A stretch of 64,000 nt of DNA from the NCBI GenBank assembly GCA_961205875.1, contig OY540810.1:21204001-21268000 (forward strand). Reading direction: 5' to 3'. Each line of letters begins with the position of its first letter. Position 1 is the stretch's first letter. Of this stretch, positions 47,840 to 58,854 are shown piece by piece. Under the pieces are notes generated by a model. The model was not told where the DNA came from and ran no database searches. It saw only the letters and a program-made list of their open reading frames with translations. This stretch comes from Sialis fuliginosa. Taxonomy: Eukaryota > Arthropoda > Insecta > Megaloptera > Sialidae. The translations under genes were made by a program, and so were the position numbers.

Positions 47840-49010
47840 TATTATAAATCCATTTGAATAGGAATGTGCGCTGAGACGAGATTGACTTAAGTGGGACGAG
47901 ACGAGACAGAGATGATATCAATTTATTCATAAACCTCGGTTTTAAAGAATTATCAATAATTATAAAAGTTATCAAAATATATGATTGTTTTAAGGCGATG
48001 AAAAACGTGCAACGTTTTCAATGTTTATTCTACAGGTGCGCAAAAAATAACATTTCTTTATCAAAAAAATTAGTACGCATCTTCAAGAAGATTAAATTGT
48101 CTACACATTTTTATTCGCAGATTTTTTTTATAAATGTATTGTAAGTTACTTAAAAGCACTTGAAAATAGTAAACTTTCCCTTGAATGAAACTCAAATATT
48201 CATTTACATAATTAAAAATGAACCTAATGCATAAAGAAAAGGTTATTGAAATTGAATATAAATTCATAAATAGCTGCACAAAATAACTTGTCAACTTATT
48301 GTTAGTTAGTTACATTATAATCATTGACGTAAAAGAGAATTGTTAACTTTTAAGTATAGAGAGTGTATATCCAAGTTTCAATACAATATCCCTTTAATGA
48401 CTTGGTAATGAAATAGGTTCCTTAATAATGGACATGTTTGTTTTATTCGTCTAATGGATCGAAAGTTTAAAGTTTTGTTAATCGCTTTAAAATATTAATC
48501 CTAGTTTGCAACTCTTTGTAAACAAGATTCAACAGCAAAGTTATTCTGAGAAAGGATTCCAGCCTAATTATATTGTTTATTAATAAACCGGTGCCGTATT
48601 TTAAATACTTACAAACTTTTTCGTGTAAATGTAAACGAATGTTTGCATTTTATAAACGCTTTAACAATTTACACAACGCAAAACTTTTTATCGAAAGATG
48701 AGAAATTATTAATCAACTATGTAAACGGTTATTTTAATTTTAATCGTTAATAATTATTTGCTTTACTTGTTTATACATGAAAGAATTTATACAAATCTTA
48801 AATATTAGTTTTACCTATATTTTGAAATTAATATGTAACTAAAGAGAAAATTAATAATGCTCACAGATATACGTTGTGTGTTCAAAAAGTTCCAGGAATT
48901 TTTAATTAAAATACGAAAAAAAATATATTACCTTATAACTAATGTCAATTATATAATTATAGTATACCCATTATAGTTAAACATATTTGTTTCAACTTGA
49001 CATATTTTAA
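47840..49010. other. Spacer; ACGAG patch and a TIR-like start
   Basis: 47868-47950 belongs to the ACGAG-rich family (gagacgagattgactt, gggacgagacgagac). At 48877 'tgttcaaaaagttccagg' resembles mariner-type element starts. No gene seen. Confidence 0.4.
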
Positions 49011-49014
49011 ACTC

Positions 49015-49260
49015 TTATGTCTGGTATTATAAAGAATTTGCTCTCGAGCAAAAGCTAACTAAATACTATCTGCAGGGTTCTAATGAATAGTATGGTTTAT
49101 ATGAATGACCTTGAAACTTGCGCGTTAAGTAGAAATCAGCAATATAAAGTCAGTGCATAGCATATAAGTACGTACATTATTATTCAATTATTACTACTGC
49201 TCTAAAATCCCGAGCCAAGTCATAACGATTTGACACCTCGCATGTAGCGTATTATTTATA
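49015..49260 (+). repeat. Dispersed repeat family E, copy 3
   Basis: Shares 'ctggtattataaagaattt', 'tatggtttatatgaatga', 'actgctctaaaatccc' and 'cataacgatttgacacctcg' with copies at 41.4 and 11.9 kb. Boundaries by comparison only. Confidence 0.7.
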
Positions 49261-49785
49261 GTACCTGATATTAAAAATGCATCAGATTAAACATATACCA
49301 GCGAAACTAAAATTTCGTGCAAAAATAATAATTTAAAAAAAATTGCTGTTACTCAGTAGAGAAAAAAGTCTGGGCTATATATTATATGGTATAGACGTCT
49401 GAATTTGGGTACAATTTCGATTTTACTTGAATAAAAAGAATTTAGTTTTGTTTCACCTAGAATTTAATTTATCAACGGGCATAAACTTTCTAATAACCCT
49501 ATTGTATTCTTTGAAATGTAACGAAACATATTCTGTTATATAAATGAATAATTTATTTTGAAATGTATGGAAGAAATACCAACATTGAAAATTTCAAAGT
49601 TGCTGACATTCCGTTTTAAAATACATAAAATGTTCATGTTGATTTTATAAAAAGGCAAAATTTTTGTTCAGAATTTAAAATGTTCCTATGTTAAATTTAT
49701 AACATTTCTTTTTCACAACATATTCTCACAAAAAATAAATTCACATTTAATATAAAAGTTTCCCTCGGGGTTATACATCGGAAGT
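49260..49785. other. Spacer, nothing recognised
   Basis: AT-rich; no feature is supported. Confidence 0.5.
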
Positions 49786-49789
49786 AGGC

Positions 49790-49850
49790 ACACACACACA
49801 CACACATTCTCACGCACGCAAACACAAACACGCATGACATGCGTACACAT
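49790..49850. repeat. Short CA/CGCA-rich run
   Basis: About eight CA units, then an interrupted 'cacgcacgcaaacac' run. Low-complexity DNA just upstream of a family G element. Confidence 0.85.
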
Positions 49851-49987
49851 AAACATATGAAAGGAAGCAAGGGTTGCCAAACTATTATTGCTATAATATA
49901 ATCTGCTTGATAGAAACTATAAAATGGACGCTAAACAGAAAACGAATTTTAAGGGCGAATGCTTGTTCGAAAGTTTGAACGGCTGAT

Positions 49988-50252
49988 CTAAAGATAATAT
50001 AATAAGAGTTACGACAGTATCGTCATTTTTAGCCAAATCGGCAGTGACGCGGTTTATAAAATATTATTTTTAGCAAGCATAAAAAAATAAAATGAAAATT
50101 AAACTTAATATGAAGAATCTATATATTGATGATATCGATTGATAAAATCAGAAAACACGGCTATGAGTGTAACTTATTGTTAGCTACTTCAATCAATCAG
50201 AAATGGATTCGAACTGTCAGTACTGTTACTATATACATATGAGTATCTCTAG
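49988..50252. mobile_element. MITE family G, copy 2
   Basis: Matches 22342-22603 in the opposite orientation, including 'tttttagccaaatcg', 'cagtgacgcg' and both TIRs (ctaaagataatataataag, ..actatatacatatgagtatctctag in part). No clear flanking duplication. It ends 8 bp before the next TIR element begins. Confidence 0.75.
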
Positions 50253-50260
50253 ACTAATTA

Positions 50261-50928
50261 AGGGGTCTAGGTCTAGTCAGAGGCTTATAAAAACAGGCAT
50301 TAAAAAATTGTTTTTAACCTTTTGTATAATGTTTTTTATTTTATATATAATACCAAGTTTTTACAATATATTTAAGTAAATTTCACGAAAATTTCAAATC
50401 AAAATATAAATTCTGGACCAAGTTATCTGTTTGATTGTTGAACGCTCTCTTACAAATAGTGCCTTGCGGTGAGCATTTATTTAAAATCAATAAAATAAAA
50501 TGATTATATAGTTTAATACTTTATCTAGGGCTTAATCGAAGCTTTTTTCAAACTAAGCAAAATGGCGGCCCCTGAAAGTTTATTTACAAAAAGCGCTCGT
50601 TTATTGTTTATAAACAAAGTATTGATCTAAAAATAATCTTTCGATTAAGAACTAGTTTTTTATGCCTATAAATTTCATTATAATCCGTCGAGCGATTTAA
50701 AAAATATATTTGCTCATTTAATGTTTTACACTTAAATTATAATATTAAATTCGAATATATTTATTTATACAACTACAATTTATTAATTTACTTACATATC
50801 TATAAAACCATATATGTGCTATTCATTGGATCAACTTTAAATTTTCACAGAATACTGTCAAAATATTATACTCAATATAAATGCAAAAAATAATCGATTT
50901 AAAAAAAATCTGATTAGACCTAACCCCT
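50261..50928. mobile_element. TA-flanked TIR element, 668 bp
   Basis: Left AGGGGTCTAGGTCTAGTCAG and right CTGATTAGACCTAACCCCT are inverted repeats with two mismatches, flanked by TA (50259-50260 and 50929-50930). Fits a non-autonomous Tc1/mariner-type element. 'caaaatggcggcccctgaa' in the middle is a GC-richer patch with no frame. Confidence 0.75.
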
Positions 50929-51299
50929 TATGTATATGTAGACAATAATATCTCAATGATAACATTTAGTCTGAACTAATTCAAGAGTCTTAGGTTTTGT
51001 AACAGAGAAAATCCCATCAAAATCGATTTTTAAATATTTTACTCAATATATTTACAAAATAAGGTTAAAAACCTAATCAATATATTGCCTATAAATTACA
51101 GTTGAATTTGGTTCCAAATAGACGATTATTACTTAAATACTTTTAAATGCAATATAAAAATATATAATGTTAGGTAGCGTATCATTTACTTATCTAACAA
51201 TAAGAACAAAACCAAAACTGACGTAAAAATTATAAAAAATAACAGTCACTGATTTTTGAACGAATGCGTACAAACACACACATACACATACATACATAT

Positions 51300-51435
51300 G
51301 CATACATGTAGAAGTGGCGAGTGTTAAAGTATTCGACGGAAACGGACCACGGGCGGACGCGTCCCGACGGCGCGGTCGGTGCATGTCGCGCCATCTGTGT
51401 CCGACCGTGATTTGTGTTGCGTGTACACGCATTCT
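51300..51435. promoter_or_regulatory. Sharp CpG-rich island
   Basis: Within 135 bp: 'ttcgacggaaacggaccacg', 'ggcggacgcgtcccgacggc', 'gcggtcggtgcatgtcgcgc', 'gtccgaccgtgatttg'. This is the highest local CpG density in the window, bounded on the left by a CATACA repeat. Minus-strand frames of 74-80 codons cross it (RHAPTAPSGRVRPW) but continue into the CA repeat as Cys/Val, so I doubt they are coding. It may be a promoter or a conserved element. Confidence 0.3.
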
Positions 51436-51742
51436 TTAAAACTAATACGTTCAATAGAACGCGTATATGTGGGTTTGTGTAAATGTAAGTTCCTGTCTGA
51501 ATGTTTTATATATCTAAAATAATTAAAACATAGGATGTTTATAATGTTACTTTCGAAAGGAATTTGAAGCGATATTTAGATGGGAAGACAATAGTATAAA
51601 AAGTAAAAATAATGTGTTCATCTTTTTTTCTCAGTCAGTGAAATAATGCCAATATTACAAAATTAGGACGACTCGGTTTTCTATCGACTACGATTCCGAC
51701 TATTTTTTTTTTAATATTGTATAAATTCATTTGATTAACTTA

Positions 51743-52341
51743 CAAGGTTCCCCAACTTTATTGATGTCAAATAAATTAATGTATTTTGAGGAAACTACGA
51801 TTTATTCCTGAAAAAAAAATTTCATCCATACATTATGTATATTACGGAGTAAAAATTAATTCAGTTCAAATCTATCTCCTTTTTCACGAATTACGAGTTT
51901 CGTTTTAACTTTTACCCCTGGCTCCACAAAGTGTAACGGTAATTTGCCTTTTTTTGATTATGCTCCCCAAACCATTACACGAGAGATATTCTGGAAACGT
52001 TAGACAGCTAATTTATATTTAGGAACAACAGCAAGAGATACAAAATACACTATATAATTCTGTTGATTGTTACCGTCCTGTAAAAGGAACATTTTCTCAT
52101 CAGAAAATAGAATTTCTGATTGAGCGTGCCAAGAGGGTAAAATTTTACATTTTGTTACTCTAGATTCCATTATGATTAAACACTATTGCAATTATGTTTT
52201 GTAATAAAACTTTCATACAATGTAAACAATATAATAATAAACACTTTGAACACACACAACTTACAAAATATCTAGAAAAACTCACGAGAACCAATTTTAA
52301 GTGAATCTAAAAGTTGACATCAGTAAGACTGGGGAACCTTG
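51743..52341 (-). mobile_element. Decayed Tc1/mariner-type transposon
   Basis: TIRs CAAGGTTCCCCAACTTTATT and, inverted from the right, CAAGGTTCCCCAGTCTTACT continue to GATGTCAA. They are flanked by TA on both sides (51741-51742, 52342-52343). At 599 bp it is well short of an intact element (typically 1.3-1.6 kb) and holds a broken transposase on the minus strand. TIRs, TA target and protein fragments all agree. Confidence 0.85.
51866..52170 (-). pseudogene. Broken IS630/Tc1/mariner transposase fragment
   Basis: Three pieces of the DDE catalytic region are readable on the minus strand, in family order. First SEILFSDEKMF, containing the catalytic first Asp of the FSDEK motif. Next VMVWGA, the conserved strand before the second catalytic region. 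Then GKLPLHFVEPGVK after a frame change. A stop interrupts the segment between the first two, and another follows VMVWGA. The N-terminal DNA-binding half and the distal catalytic Asp are absent. The enzyme would cut and rejoin transposon ends at TA sites; this copy cannot. A Met codon at 52170 is probably internal to the ancestral protein. Confidence 0.85.
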
Positions 52342-52379
52342 TATATGTAGAACATATTGAAATGAGAGATTGGAGGAGA

Positions 52380-52500
52380 TTGAGAATTGAGATGTGACCG
52401 CTTAAATTTTAAACGAGATTGTAGTATCCGAGACTATCAGTTATAAATCCGAGATGAGATGAGACATCTCAACCTTATTTTATTTCGTCTCGTGTGAAGT
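52380..52500. repeat. ACGAG/CTCGT-rich repeat, copy 4
   Basis: 'gagattgtagtatccgagac', 'gagatgagatgagacatctc' and 'tttcgtctcgtgtga' follow the same pattern as 15.4, 32.0 and 47.9 kb. Confidence 0.5.
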
Positions 52501-52798
52501 CCTAAATAAATTGTTTTGTTCATGCATATTGAAGAATCTATCATTATCAATAACCCCTATATAATACAAATAATTTGTTTTAGTATGCGTCGTTCTACAG
52601 AAAATAAAATCAATTTTGATAACTTTTAGAATTTTTGTATATGTCTATTTCATCCGCCAATAAACATGAAAATGAATAAACCGATTATGATAGTAATTTT
52701 ACTTTTCATGAACAGTCGGACGCATGGACCTTCACCGATTTCGAAATACATGCGACTGAAGCCGCTGGTAAAAACGTATATATTAAAAATATATATAT

Positions 52799-53107
52799 CA
52801 GGACCGGTCTTAACCAACCTGATGCTCTAGGCGAGATTTTATTCACCCCCCTCCGATAGGAACGATTATTACATCAAGGCAATCATTAAAAATACATTAA
52901 CTACTCTAATAATTTATTCAATTAAAATTAACAAATAAATAGAAATATTTCATTTTTTATTTAAATAATACAATTTTTTTAACCAAAATATGAAACGAAG
53001 ACTTAACAATAAAAATTCTGAAACAAAAAATTACTGAATGTTTTTTTACATGTGGCCGTCCGCCATCGCTCTATCTTGGCGCTCTACTCTCACTAAAGCC
53101 GGTACTG
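52799..53107. mobile_element. hAT-type MITE, 309 bp
   Basis: Left CAGGACCGGTCTTAAC and right ACTAAAGCCGGTACTG are imperfect inverted repeats. Inward, 'gatgctctaggcgagattt' and 'cgctctatcttggcgctct' also pair loosely. Similar phrases start the element at 61123. No intact 8-bp duplication is seen, so it is probably old. Confidence 0.6.
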
Positions 53108-53109
53108 CA

Positions 53110-53845
53110 TTTATTTAACTATTTAATTAATAATTATTATTTAATAATTTGTATAATGAATTTTAAATGTGATTTTATAAACTTGTTCAACACTGAAAAA
53201 GACACAAAAAGCAATAACTCACCAGATCTCACAGTAATTATTTCACGAGTAGTTAAACTGCTAAATAGAGTAGTACGCGCCACCAACAACAATTCGGATC
53301 TTTATTACAATTTTAATTCCGAGTTTATGAGGTAGCACAAACAGTACATCTTCTAATTAAACTGGTACTAGAATTTATGTCCTCCAGTTTGCTAGATCCT
53401 ATTAATTCAAACAACGTAAAGCCATTCGTAAATAAGACGGCGACCGTCTCGTCGCTGTAGTGGCTAGCGAGCGCAGCAAGACCGTATTCGACACTAATCC
53501 GTGTGGATCAAGCTTAATCCTTACCGACTTCAACTACAACTACCTAATAGTATAGTGCTGTAGTGCTTGATGCAGACGTTGGCTACTGATCAAATGTGTG
53601 CTACTGAATCGTGCTGATTTTATGTACTGGGTTAAAGGTACATATTTTGTTAGATGAAAATTAAATGTTTAGTATTATTATTTATAAGATAATAAGACGA
53701 TATTTTCTATAATTTATGTCTCATTAATTTGTATATCTCTAATAAATTGTCTATACATTTGATTTTGATAAGTATAGTACATTACAAGTACATAAAAATG
53801 CTTCTTCAAGTAATTTCATTGAGAATTTGTAACAGCTCTGTTAGT
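53110..53845. other. Spacer with a less AT-rich block
   Basis: 53430-53640 (agacggcgaccgtctcgtcg, gctagcgagcgcagcaag, gtgtggatcaagcttaatc) is less AT-rich but has no long frame on either strand and no TIR. It sits directly upstream of the split family A element. Confidence 0.4.
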
Positions 53846-54201
53846 ATATAAGGTACTGCCACCAGTTATGGCCGCTAAAAGAGCAAGGTTTACTGTTTTT
53901 GTGATTGACGGGCTTATTTTTTGTAATTCTCTGAACTCATGTTACTAATAAAATAAGTAACTTTTTATTCAATCAATTTAAATACCAAAGTCCGCAACTA
54001 TAGTTTGTTTTTTAAATTATAACCTTTTATCTTGTTTATGGCTTTTCTCCAGTAATGGATAAAGTAAAACCAGTAATGAGCACGCAGTGATGGACACTTA
54101 CTAATGATTACAAAATGATAAGTACAACGACACAAAAGTTACAAAAGAAAGAATCATCAAATTTGAAATAATGTAAAGCAGTTACTATGACAATATAATA
54201 A

Positions 54202-54238
54202 TCTATATATCCTTAATATATATAAAGCTCAACGTCTC

Positions 54239-54273
<35 letters not shown>

Positions 54274-55109
54274 GCCTGTCCGTTAGTTACCTTATCACTC
54301 GAGAACCACTTATCCGATTTACGAGTTTTTTTTTTTAATTCATAGGTACATTCTCTGGCCAGGTTATAGGCTATATTTTTTTACGTTAGGTAACATAACA
54401 ACAAAGCAGTGACGATAATAGTAAATCAAGTCGGAAAAAATTTTGCCGTCGGCGCGCTGTTTTGTAATACGCTGCCTAAACCGTTCAATATAGAACAAAA
54501 TAATGTATTAAAGAATTGTGTAGAATCAAAAGTTCTACAATTAAGTCAGCGACACGATATGTCTAACTTTTATATTTAAGCCACAATGACTGCTTTTATG
54601 TTACAAAGAAAACATAAAATATTTTGGTTCTGTTTACATGGATTTATGACCTACAAAACATTAATCCATATCGAAATAAATGATTTCATCGTCATAAGTA
54701 CTTAATATAGATATAATTTGCCCTTTACAGCATCCAATTTGGTCGTATAGTTTAGAAAATATCTTAAAATATATTTATAAAGGTAACATCTTAAATGTAT
54801 GGTGTCGTGCCGCATCGAAGCGAGTACATCAGACTGGATTCGCGTACGCTCGGTAGATATTCGGAGTCCCTCGGCTGATCGTTTGTGTTTATTTTGTTTT
54901 CAATAATTAACATTTAAATTTAAACAGAACACAAATTATTTGTACTTTTTTCTTCTGATTCGTTTTTGTTAGGTAATTTAGGTATTGATAAATTATTATT
55001 ACAATAATAACTAATCGTGTTTGTACTTAATTAATTAAACTATATTTTTCAAAAATCCTAAACAATAATTCCGTAGTCTACGCGAGCGAAGCCGCGTGGG
55101 CCCAGCTAG
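54202..55109 (+). mobile_element. Non-autonomous Helitron 1 of the cluster
   Basis: It starts TCTATATATCC immediately after the A of the family A target. It carries a GTCT leader array and ends 'gaagccgcgtgggcccagCTAG' in part at 55106-55109. A GC-rich inverted pair (CGCG...CGCG) precedes the end. The interior includes a CpG-richer block at 54810-54885. No Rep/helicase frame. Confidence 0.75.
54239..54278. repeat. (TGTC)n microsatellite
   Basis: Nine or so GTCT units ending CTGCCTGTCCGT, in the leader of Helitron 1. The equivalent GTCTGTCTG in Helitron 3 has only two to three units. Confidence 0.95.
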
Positions 55110-55450
55110 TCTACTATATATAACGAAGTGCCCTGACTGACTGACTCACAATCATTTTTTTGACCATTTCCACTCATCGGAGAAACTTGAAATTTGGTAT
55201 ATACATTCCTTGGGGGTAAAAAATAACAACTAGTGGGCCTTTTTTGAAAAAGTTTATAAATGGGGTAACAAGGGGCCCCCAAATTTTCAAAAAAAAAGTT
55301 ACAATTTTTTAATTATTTTTTTTATATTCCTTGGGCGATATAATGTAAGGTTCAAATTTCAGATTTAAAAAAAAATGAAAAAAAAGGAAAAAAAAAGTTT
55401 TGATGTAAAAAAGTATCAAAACGAAAACCGATATTAGATTTTTTTAATTT
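55110..55450 (+). mobile_element. Helitron 2 of the cluster, 5' part
   Basis: TCTACTATATATAACGAAG begins at the very next base after the CTAG of Helitron 1, so the two are joined head to tail with no spacer. The leader (ctgactgactgactcac, gaaacttgaaatttggtat) is Helitron-like. The 3' end was not located; it must be before 57895 if it survives. Confidence 0.6.
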
Positions 55451-56440
55451 TTTTCAAATACTTTGGTTAATTGACAACCATGAACCCGTGTCTGATTTTT
55501 GAAAAAGATATGTTAAAGAGGAGAAAATAAACAAAATACGTTTACATATAATGCGCTTGAAGCATTTACTAAATTAATTGCAAATGTCGTAACTATGGAT
55601 ACATTATATTTTATTGATTATTTTAATAAATTTTAAATGTCAGTGGCCATTTAAAATTTTGAAGTGAACAATAAAATATAACAAAAAAGAAATATAAAGA
55701 ACATAACGAATGAAAAAATATGCACAACTCTAATGTAATATATAATTAAAATTTTCATAAATAAATTTGACAAAAAAATTGAAGACAAACAATTACAGCA
55801 TTCGGACAATTCGACCAACATTCGGCGATAGATATTATGTGTTCCCGGCACAAATAAAAATTAAGTATATAATGACATTTTTTTAATCTTAAGTCATTGA
55901 TCAATATTTTTACTTTCATAGTTATAGGTATTTTATTATATTTATTTGTAATCATAAATATCAGAAGAATTTATATAATTTCAAATTAACATTGTAATTT
56001 TAAATGATATTATTTTAATTGTTGTTTGAAAATGTATATCTGTCATCTTTAACCTAAAATGTACATTTACAAAATTAAAACAAGATGTTGATTTATTGCA
56101 AATTGTTACGAAAGCTTCATTCAATTGACAAGACCTATATTTGATTGTAATTAATTAATTAATTGTACAAAGGGTGTACGAGTATCTACAAGAGCTAATA
56201 ATGTATTTATATAGACACATTGATGAATTTTTGAAAGACACGAGCAGAAAAACCAAAAATGAAATTATTTTTAATATTCATAAAATGTTCAAATCATGTA
56301 AGTACATGATGTAATACAATACATGTACCAGAAGTCATAAAATAATTTTTTGTCGTTGTCATATCAGAAACAAATGTCATAATATGTATTTAGTATGCAA
56401 TATATTTTCATACGACAAGAGTTGAAAACGCATCGTAAAC
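55451..56440. other. AT-rich interior of the Helitron cluster
   Basis: No gene; overlapping minus-strand frames at 55651-55955 are I/F/L-rich. It is likely the body of Helitron 2 or sequence captured by it. Confidence 0.4.
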
Positions 56441-56447
56441 AAATATA

Positions 56448-56736
56448 CAGGTAATCCTCGACTTATAATTGTCTTTGTCTCTTTCTTACATGCACATATT
56501 ACATAAATGAAACAAACAGTTCCGGGAATTTCCCAAAAATGTAATTTATTATTATTTATGTAGATATTTTTGGGAACCCGCAACTGTTTGTTATGTATAG
56601 AAAATGCGATTCGCTTCACATCAAGGAAAACGTCCAAAGCAAAAATATGTACATATTGTACGTGTTAACTTACAACTTATTCTATTTACGATCGATGTTT
56701 AGAAACCTATCTCGGTTGTAAGTCGAGGAATACCTG
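56448..56736. mobile_element. TA-flanked mariner-type MITE, 289 bp
   Basis: TIRs CAGGTAATCCTCGACTTAT and, inverted, CAGGTATTCCTCGACTTAC are flanked by TA (56446-56447, 56737-56738). The interior contains a second inverted pair, 'acagttccgggaatttccc' and 'gggaacccgcaactgt' (56517-56538 and 56575-56591), so the whole can fold. It is nested in the Helitron cluster. Confidence 0.85.
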
Positions 56737-56879
56737 TACTACGATATATAACGTATGTCTTATCAGTTTAAGCGTAAAAAATATCAAAGTTAATATTCAA
56801 TGTTTTTAAATGCTGCGAGAAGTTCAAACATGCTTGACTGATTTAAATTTACTTTTTTCCTTATTTTATATATTACTTA

Positions 56880-56956
56880 CAAAATAACCAAGACGTTCCA
56901 TTAAAATTTCAGGATTTGTGAAGTGTTCTGTCGTAGGAAAAGTTTAGGAAGCACTG
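56880..56956 (-). mobile_element. hAT-like terminal fragment
   Basis: Read in reverse from 56956, CAGTGCTTCCTAAACTTTTC is a typical hAT end. No partner or duplication was found. 57200-57240 (tcagggctagctacgtcact) may be an end of another hAT-type element. Confidence 0.45.
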
Positions 56957-57499
56957 TTCTACATCATACTTCAATATCAACCAAATTGAGTTATTGAGGG
57001 TAAAAAATATATTGAAAAAACCTCATAGAGAAACCATATTTAGTTTGTGCAATAAAGTTTTAACAGGTACGATTTTTCTAAAATATCTTAAAATTAATAA
57101 AATTAAAATTGATAAAATTAAAATTGATAAAAGCCCAGCTCTAATGAATAAATAAGAAAGCACTCCGTCACAGCACTATATTATTCCGTCGCGGGAAAGT
57201 ACCTACCATATAGGCCAGTCAGGATCCACTCAGGGCTAGCTACGTCACTGGTTACGATACTATATTATTGTTGGTTACGATATTTCATAAACAGATATCG
57301 GTGCTTAGAATACATTGTCTGGAGGAATACGATAAAAGTTTTAACAGATTTTTTAGCGGATAAGAGAATTTTGTCGCTTATATATGAGATTTTTAGAATC
57401 GATAACTCAATTTCGCAAAAAGTGTATCTTACGATACTTTGCCTTGGAGGGGACGATATAGAAATAATTTAACCAGGTATGTTATAATTTAGGTATATA

Positions 57500-57745
57500 A
57501 AAACATAGTACCTAGCCATGGAATACGGAATTTTATAATTTACGGTTTCAATATTTTATTTTATTAATTTAGGTTACTATGATTATGTCTCTTTAAAATA
57601 TTTTGTCGAACAATTAAATGATTTTTGACACATATTAACAATTAAATATTTTGAAATGCCTATATTGATTGAAAATTTAAATATGAAGAAACATTTCACT
57701 TCTATGAAAGGTAAAATATCGAAATTAATTATTAGGTTTGGTGTA
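57500..57745 (+). repeat. Helitron family A internal fragment
   Basis: 'ccatggaatacggaatttt', 'atttacggtttcaat', 'atatgaagaaac' and 'aggtaaaatatcgaaatt' match the middle of the 26423-27153 Helitron read on its own strand. Neither end is present. Confidence 0.65.
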
Positions 57746-57894
57746 AATTTTTCGAAACACAATTTTTTGAATCACAATTTTTCAAATCAAAATTCTTCGA
57801 ATGAACAATTTTTCGAAAAATTTAAGTTTTATTGTTCAAATTTTAATTAGTTAATAAAATATTAAGTAAAGTAATATTTGGACATTTTACGATA

Positions 57895-58854
57895 TCCATA
57901 CTAATATTATAAATGCGAAAGTGTGTTTGTCTGTCTGTTTTCTGTTTGTTACCTTTTCTAGCCGTGAAAACCGCTTTACCGATTTTGATGAAATTTGGCA
58001 GTGAGATAGCTTGCATCCCGAGGACGGACATAGGCTATTTCGTATCTTAAAAATTCAACCCCTAAGAAATTGCAAGGGGGTGGAAATTTTTTAATTTTTT
58101 TTAGTAATTATTATTTTACCCCCCGATACATATGAAGGGTTGTAAGTGGTTTTATTCGATCCGGCGGGAAAAATACCACGGGGGCGTAGGTTTTAGGGGG
58201 CAAAACAACCCTCTATCTCGCATAGGAGCCGAGATATTTACGATTTTGTATAATGAAAGAAAACTAAAAATAAGAAAAATTTAATATTTTACCCCCTGTC
58301 ACATATGAAGAGTTGTAATTGATTACATTCGATCTGGTGGGCAAAAATACTACGGAAGAGGGATTATTAGGGGGACAAAACAACCCCTTATCTTACATAG
58401 GAGTCGCGACTTATATTATAAATGCGAAAGTGTATCTCTCAGTCTGTCTATTTGTTACCTGTTCACGACTAAACTGCTTTACCGATTTTGATGAAATTTG
58501 GCAGTGAGATGGCTTACATCCCGAGGACGGATTAAGGCTATTTCGTATCTCGAAAATTCAACCCCTAAGGAATTGCAAGGGAGAGGAAAATTTTTAATTT
58601 TTTTTAGTAATTATTATTTTACCCCCCGTTACATATGAAGGGTTGTAAGTGGTTTTATTCGATCCAGCGGGAAAAATACCACGGGGGCGGGGGTTTTAGG
58701 GCGGAAAAACCCCTCTATCTCGCATAGGAGCCGACACATTTACGATTTTGTATAATTAAAGAAAACTAAAAATAAGATAAATTTAATATTTTACCCCCTG
58801 TCACATATGAAGGGTTTCGAAATCCACGCGAGCGAAGTCGCGGGTAGCAGCTAG
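57895..58854 (+). mobile_element. Helitron 3 of the cluster, internally duplicated
   Basis: It starts TCCATACTAATATTATAAAT, a leader found in many arthropod genomes, and ends 'gcgggtagcagCTAG'. The leader and body occur twice, 509 bp apart (from about 57905 and 58412). Within each, a block beginning 'ttttacccccc' with 'acatatgaagggttgtaa' is itself repeated about 175 bp apart. The tail 'acgcgagcgaagtcgcgg' gives the terminal hairpin. Non-coding. Confidence 0.8.
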
